NCBI GenBank assembly: GCA_963638355.1
Contig: CAVHRT010000044.1
Location: 1 to 13,246, forward strand
Length of the DNA: 13,246 nucleotides
Reading direction: 5' to 3'
From: W0P28-013 sp963638355
Lineage (GTDB): Bacteria > Bacteroidota > Bacteroidia > Bacteroidales > Paludibacteraceae
The position numbers and the translations under genes are program-made. The notes under the pieces were generated by a model. It did no database searches and had not been told where the DNA came from. It worked only from the letters and a program-made list of their open reading frames with translations. This document shows, in pieces, positions 12,290 through 13,246 of the stretch. The first letter of the stretch is position 1. The number at the start of each line of letters is the position of its first letter.

Positions 12290-13246
12290 TTAATTCACTA
12301 CTTTGTATAAACTGCCTGGTAGTTGGCGCACCAATCCTTTGAATTCCATTTGCACGAGCAGCGGCAGTAGTTTTTGCAGTGGAATGCCGCTTTGCTGCGA
12401 CAGATGATTGATGTAGACCGCGTCGGCCGTGTGCAACACATCTATCACCTTCTGTTCCTCGGGTGTGAGCAGGTCGAAAAGTTCCTGCTGGCGTGCGCGC
12501 GAAAGCGGTTGACTGTCCCAACTCATAAATTTTTCGAGATCGGCGGCAGTCTGCACAAGCACGGCCTTGTTGCTGTAAATCAGATTGTTACACCCTTGCG
12601 ACTGCACATCGCTGGCGCGACCAGGCACTGCAAAAACATCGCGGTCGTAGTCGTTTGCTAAGTCGGCAGTGATGAGCGAACCGCCTTTCAGAGCCGATTC
12701 TACCACCAAAACCGCATCGCACAAACCTGCCACCACGCGGTTGCGCTGCACAAAATTGGCAGCAATGGGCTGCGTTTCCGACGGAAATTCGGTGATGATG
12801 GCACCACCATCTTCTATCATCTTGCGTGCCACGGCGCGGTTGGCCGATGGATAAATCTGATCCAGACCATGCGCCACCACGCCAAAAGTGCGCAACCCAT
12901 TATCGAGCGCTGCGCGATGGGCTGCCACATCAACGCCGTAAGCCAAGCCGCTCACAATGGTGAGACTGGGCTGCGTCTGCGCCAAATCGGCAATGAGCGC
13001 GTTGCAGACATCGCGTCCGTAGGGCGTGATTTTGCGCGTGCCAACCACCGCCAGATAACGCCCCGCGTTGAAATCGGTGCAGCCCTTGGTGTAGAGCAGC
13101 AGCGGCGCATCTTCGCACTCTTTCAGCCGGCGCGGATAGGTGGTATCGCCAAAAAAATGCGTCTGAATGTTGTATTTTTCGATGAATTCAATCTCTTTTT
13201 CGGCGCGGGCAAAGACCTCTTTTTGCGATAGCACTGCATCGGCTAG
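12290..13246 (-). CDS. dprA: DNA-processing protein DprA (5' end outside the window)
   Basis: The open frame runs to the window edge (LADAV before the internal GTG at 13234), so the N-terminal helical domain of about 50 residues is missing and 318 codons are present. The Rossmann-like core is intact: YLAVVGTRKITPYG, SGLAYGVDVAAH, GVVAHGLDQIYP, the FVQRNRVVAGL motif (usual FPxRNRIIAGL), ESALKGGSLITADLA and FAVPGR. A C-terminal winged-helix-like domain follows (LTPEEQKVIDVL to LYKVVN). DprA binds incoming single-stranded DNA in natural transformation and loads RecA; many non-competent bacteria keep it too. It lies directly upstream of recO. The GTG at 13234 is not the real start, because homologous sequence continues upstream. 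Confidence 0.94.
   Translation of the reverse strand, partial: LADAVLSQKEVFARAEKEIEFIEKYNIQTHFFGDTTYPRRLKECEDAPLLLYTKGCTDFNAGRYLAVVGTRKITPYGRDVCNALIADLAQTQPSLTIVSGLAYGVDVAAHRAALDNGLRTFGVVAHGLDQIYPSANRAVARKMIEDGGAIITEFPSETQPIAANFVQRNRVVAGLCDAVLVVESALKGGSLITADLANDYDRDVFAVPGRASDVQSQGCNNLIYSNKAVLVQTAADLEKFMSWDSQPLSRARQQELFDLLTPEEQKVIDVLHTADAVYINHLSQQSGIPLQKLLPLLVQMEFKGLVRQLPGSLYKVVN

Noticed and set aside
11511..12521. Extended 336-residue version of the RecO frame
   Set aside because: The extra N-terminus overlaps dprA by over 200 bases, is low-complexity and includes the translated C-rich repeat (ELTPPSPPQRGE). RecO homology starts exactly at the ATG at 12227.

Overview
The window reads as ordinary chromosomal DNA of a member of the Bacteroidota, most likely the order Bacteroidales. 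Four promoters fit the class-specific pattern TTTG-N19/20-TAnnTTTG. A very large secreted protein ends in a type IX secretion (T9SS) type A sorting domain. An OmpA-like protein carries the 'DTI' linker usual in this phylum, and neither tRNA gene encodes its CCA end. No mobile element, CRISPR array, phage gene or resistance gene was found.

Plus strand, left to right. A promoter (24-54) drives two tandem, clearly paralogous small lipoproteins (125-634 and 646-1167), closed by a strong intrinsic terminator (1197-1229). A 220-base AT-rich gap follows, holding an array of three 11-bp tandem repeats (1262-1294) and a second promoter (1382-1412). Next come the 1944-residue T9SS-secreted, beta-helix/Ig-like protein (1450-7284) and, 74 bases later, an outer-membrane beta-barrel/OmpA/LysM-like protein (7359-9503) with its own terminator (9525-9554). 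A promoter (9622-9652), a CAT-anticodon tRNA (9691-9764) and a terminator (9773-9812) form a self-contained unit.

Minus strand, read right to left. A partial dprA (12290-13246), recO (11511-12227), tRNA-Arg(CCT) (11346-11417), a SpoU-family RNA methyltransferase (10685-11230) and a 240-residue lipoprotein (9828-10550) all point the same way. The only clear promoter in this series sits just behind recO, in front of the tRNA. tRNA-Arg, the methyltransferase and the lipoprotein may therefore share transcripts, and dprA-recO may form another transcription unit.

The gene content is mostly familiar: DNA recombination and uptake (DprA, RecO), RNA modification and the cell envelope. The more unusual material lies between the genes. 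A 35-base stem-loop element is present twice with 32/35 identity, each time in sense orientation just upstream of a gene for an exported protein (7307-7341 before the OmpA-like gene; 10579-10613 before the minus-strand lipoprotein). One substitution preserves pairing and one falls in the loop. Other structures are an 11-bp helically phased repeat array before the T9SS gene, several 7-bp-period tracts around the methyltransferase gene, and a near-identical 15/16-base repeat on either side of the CAT tRNA. I see no evidence for a new multi-gene system; the leader element is the best candidate for something undescribed.
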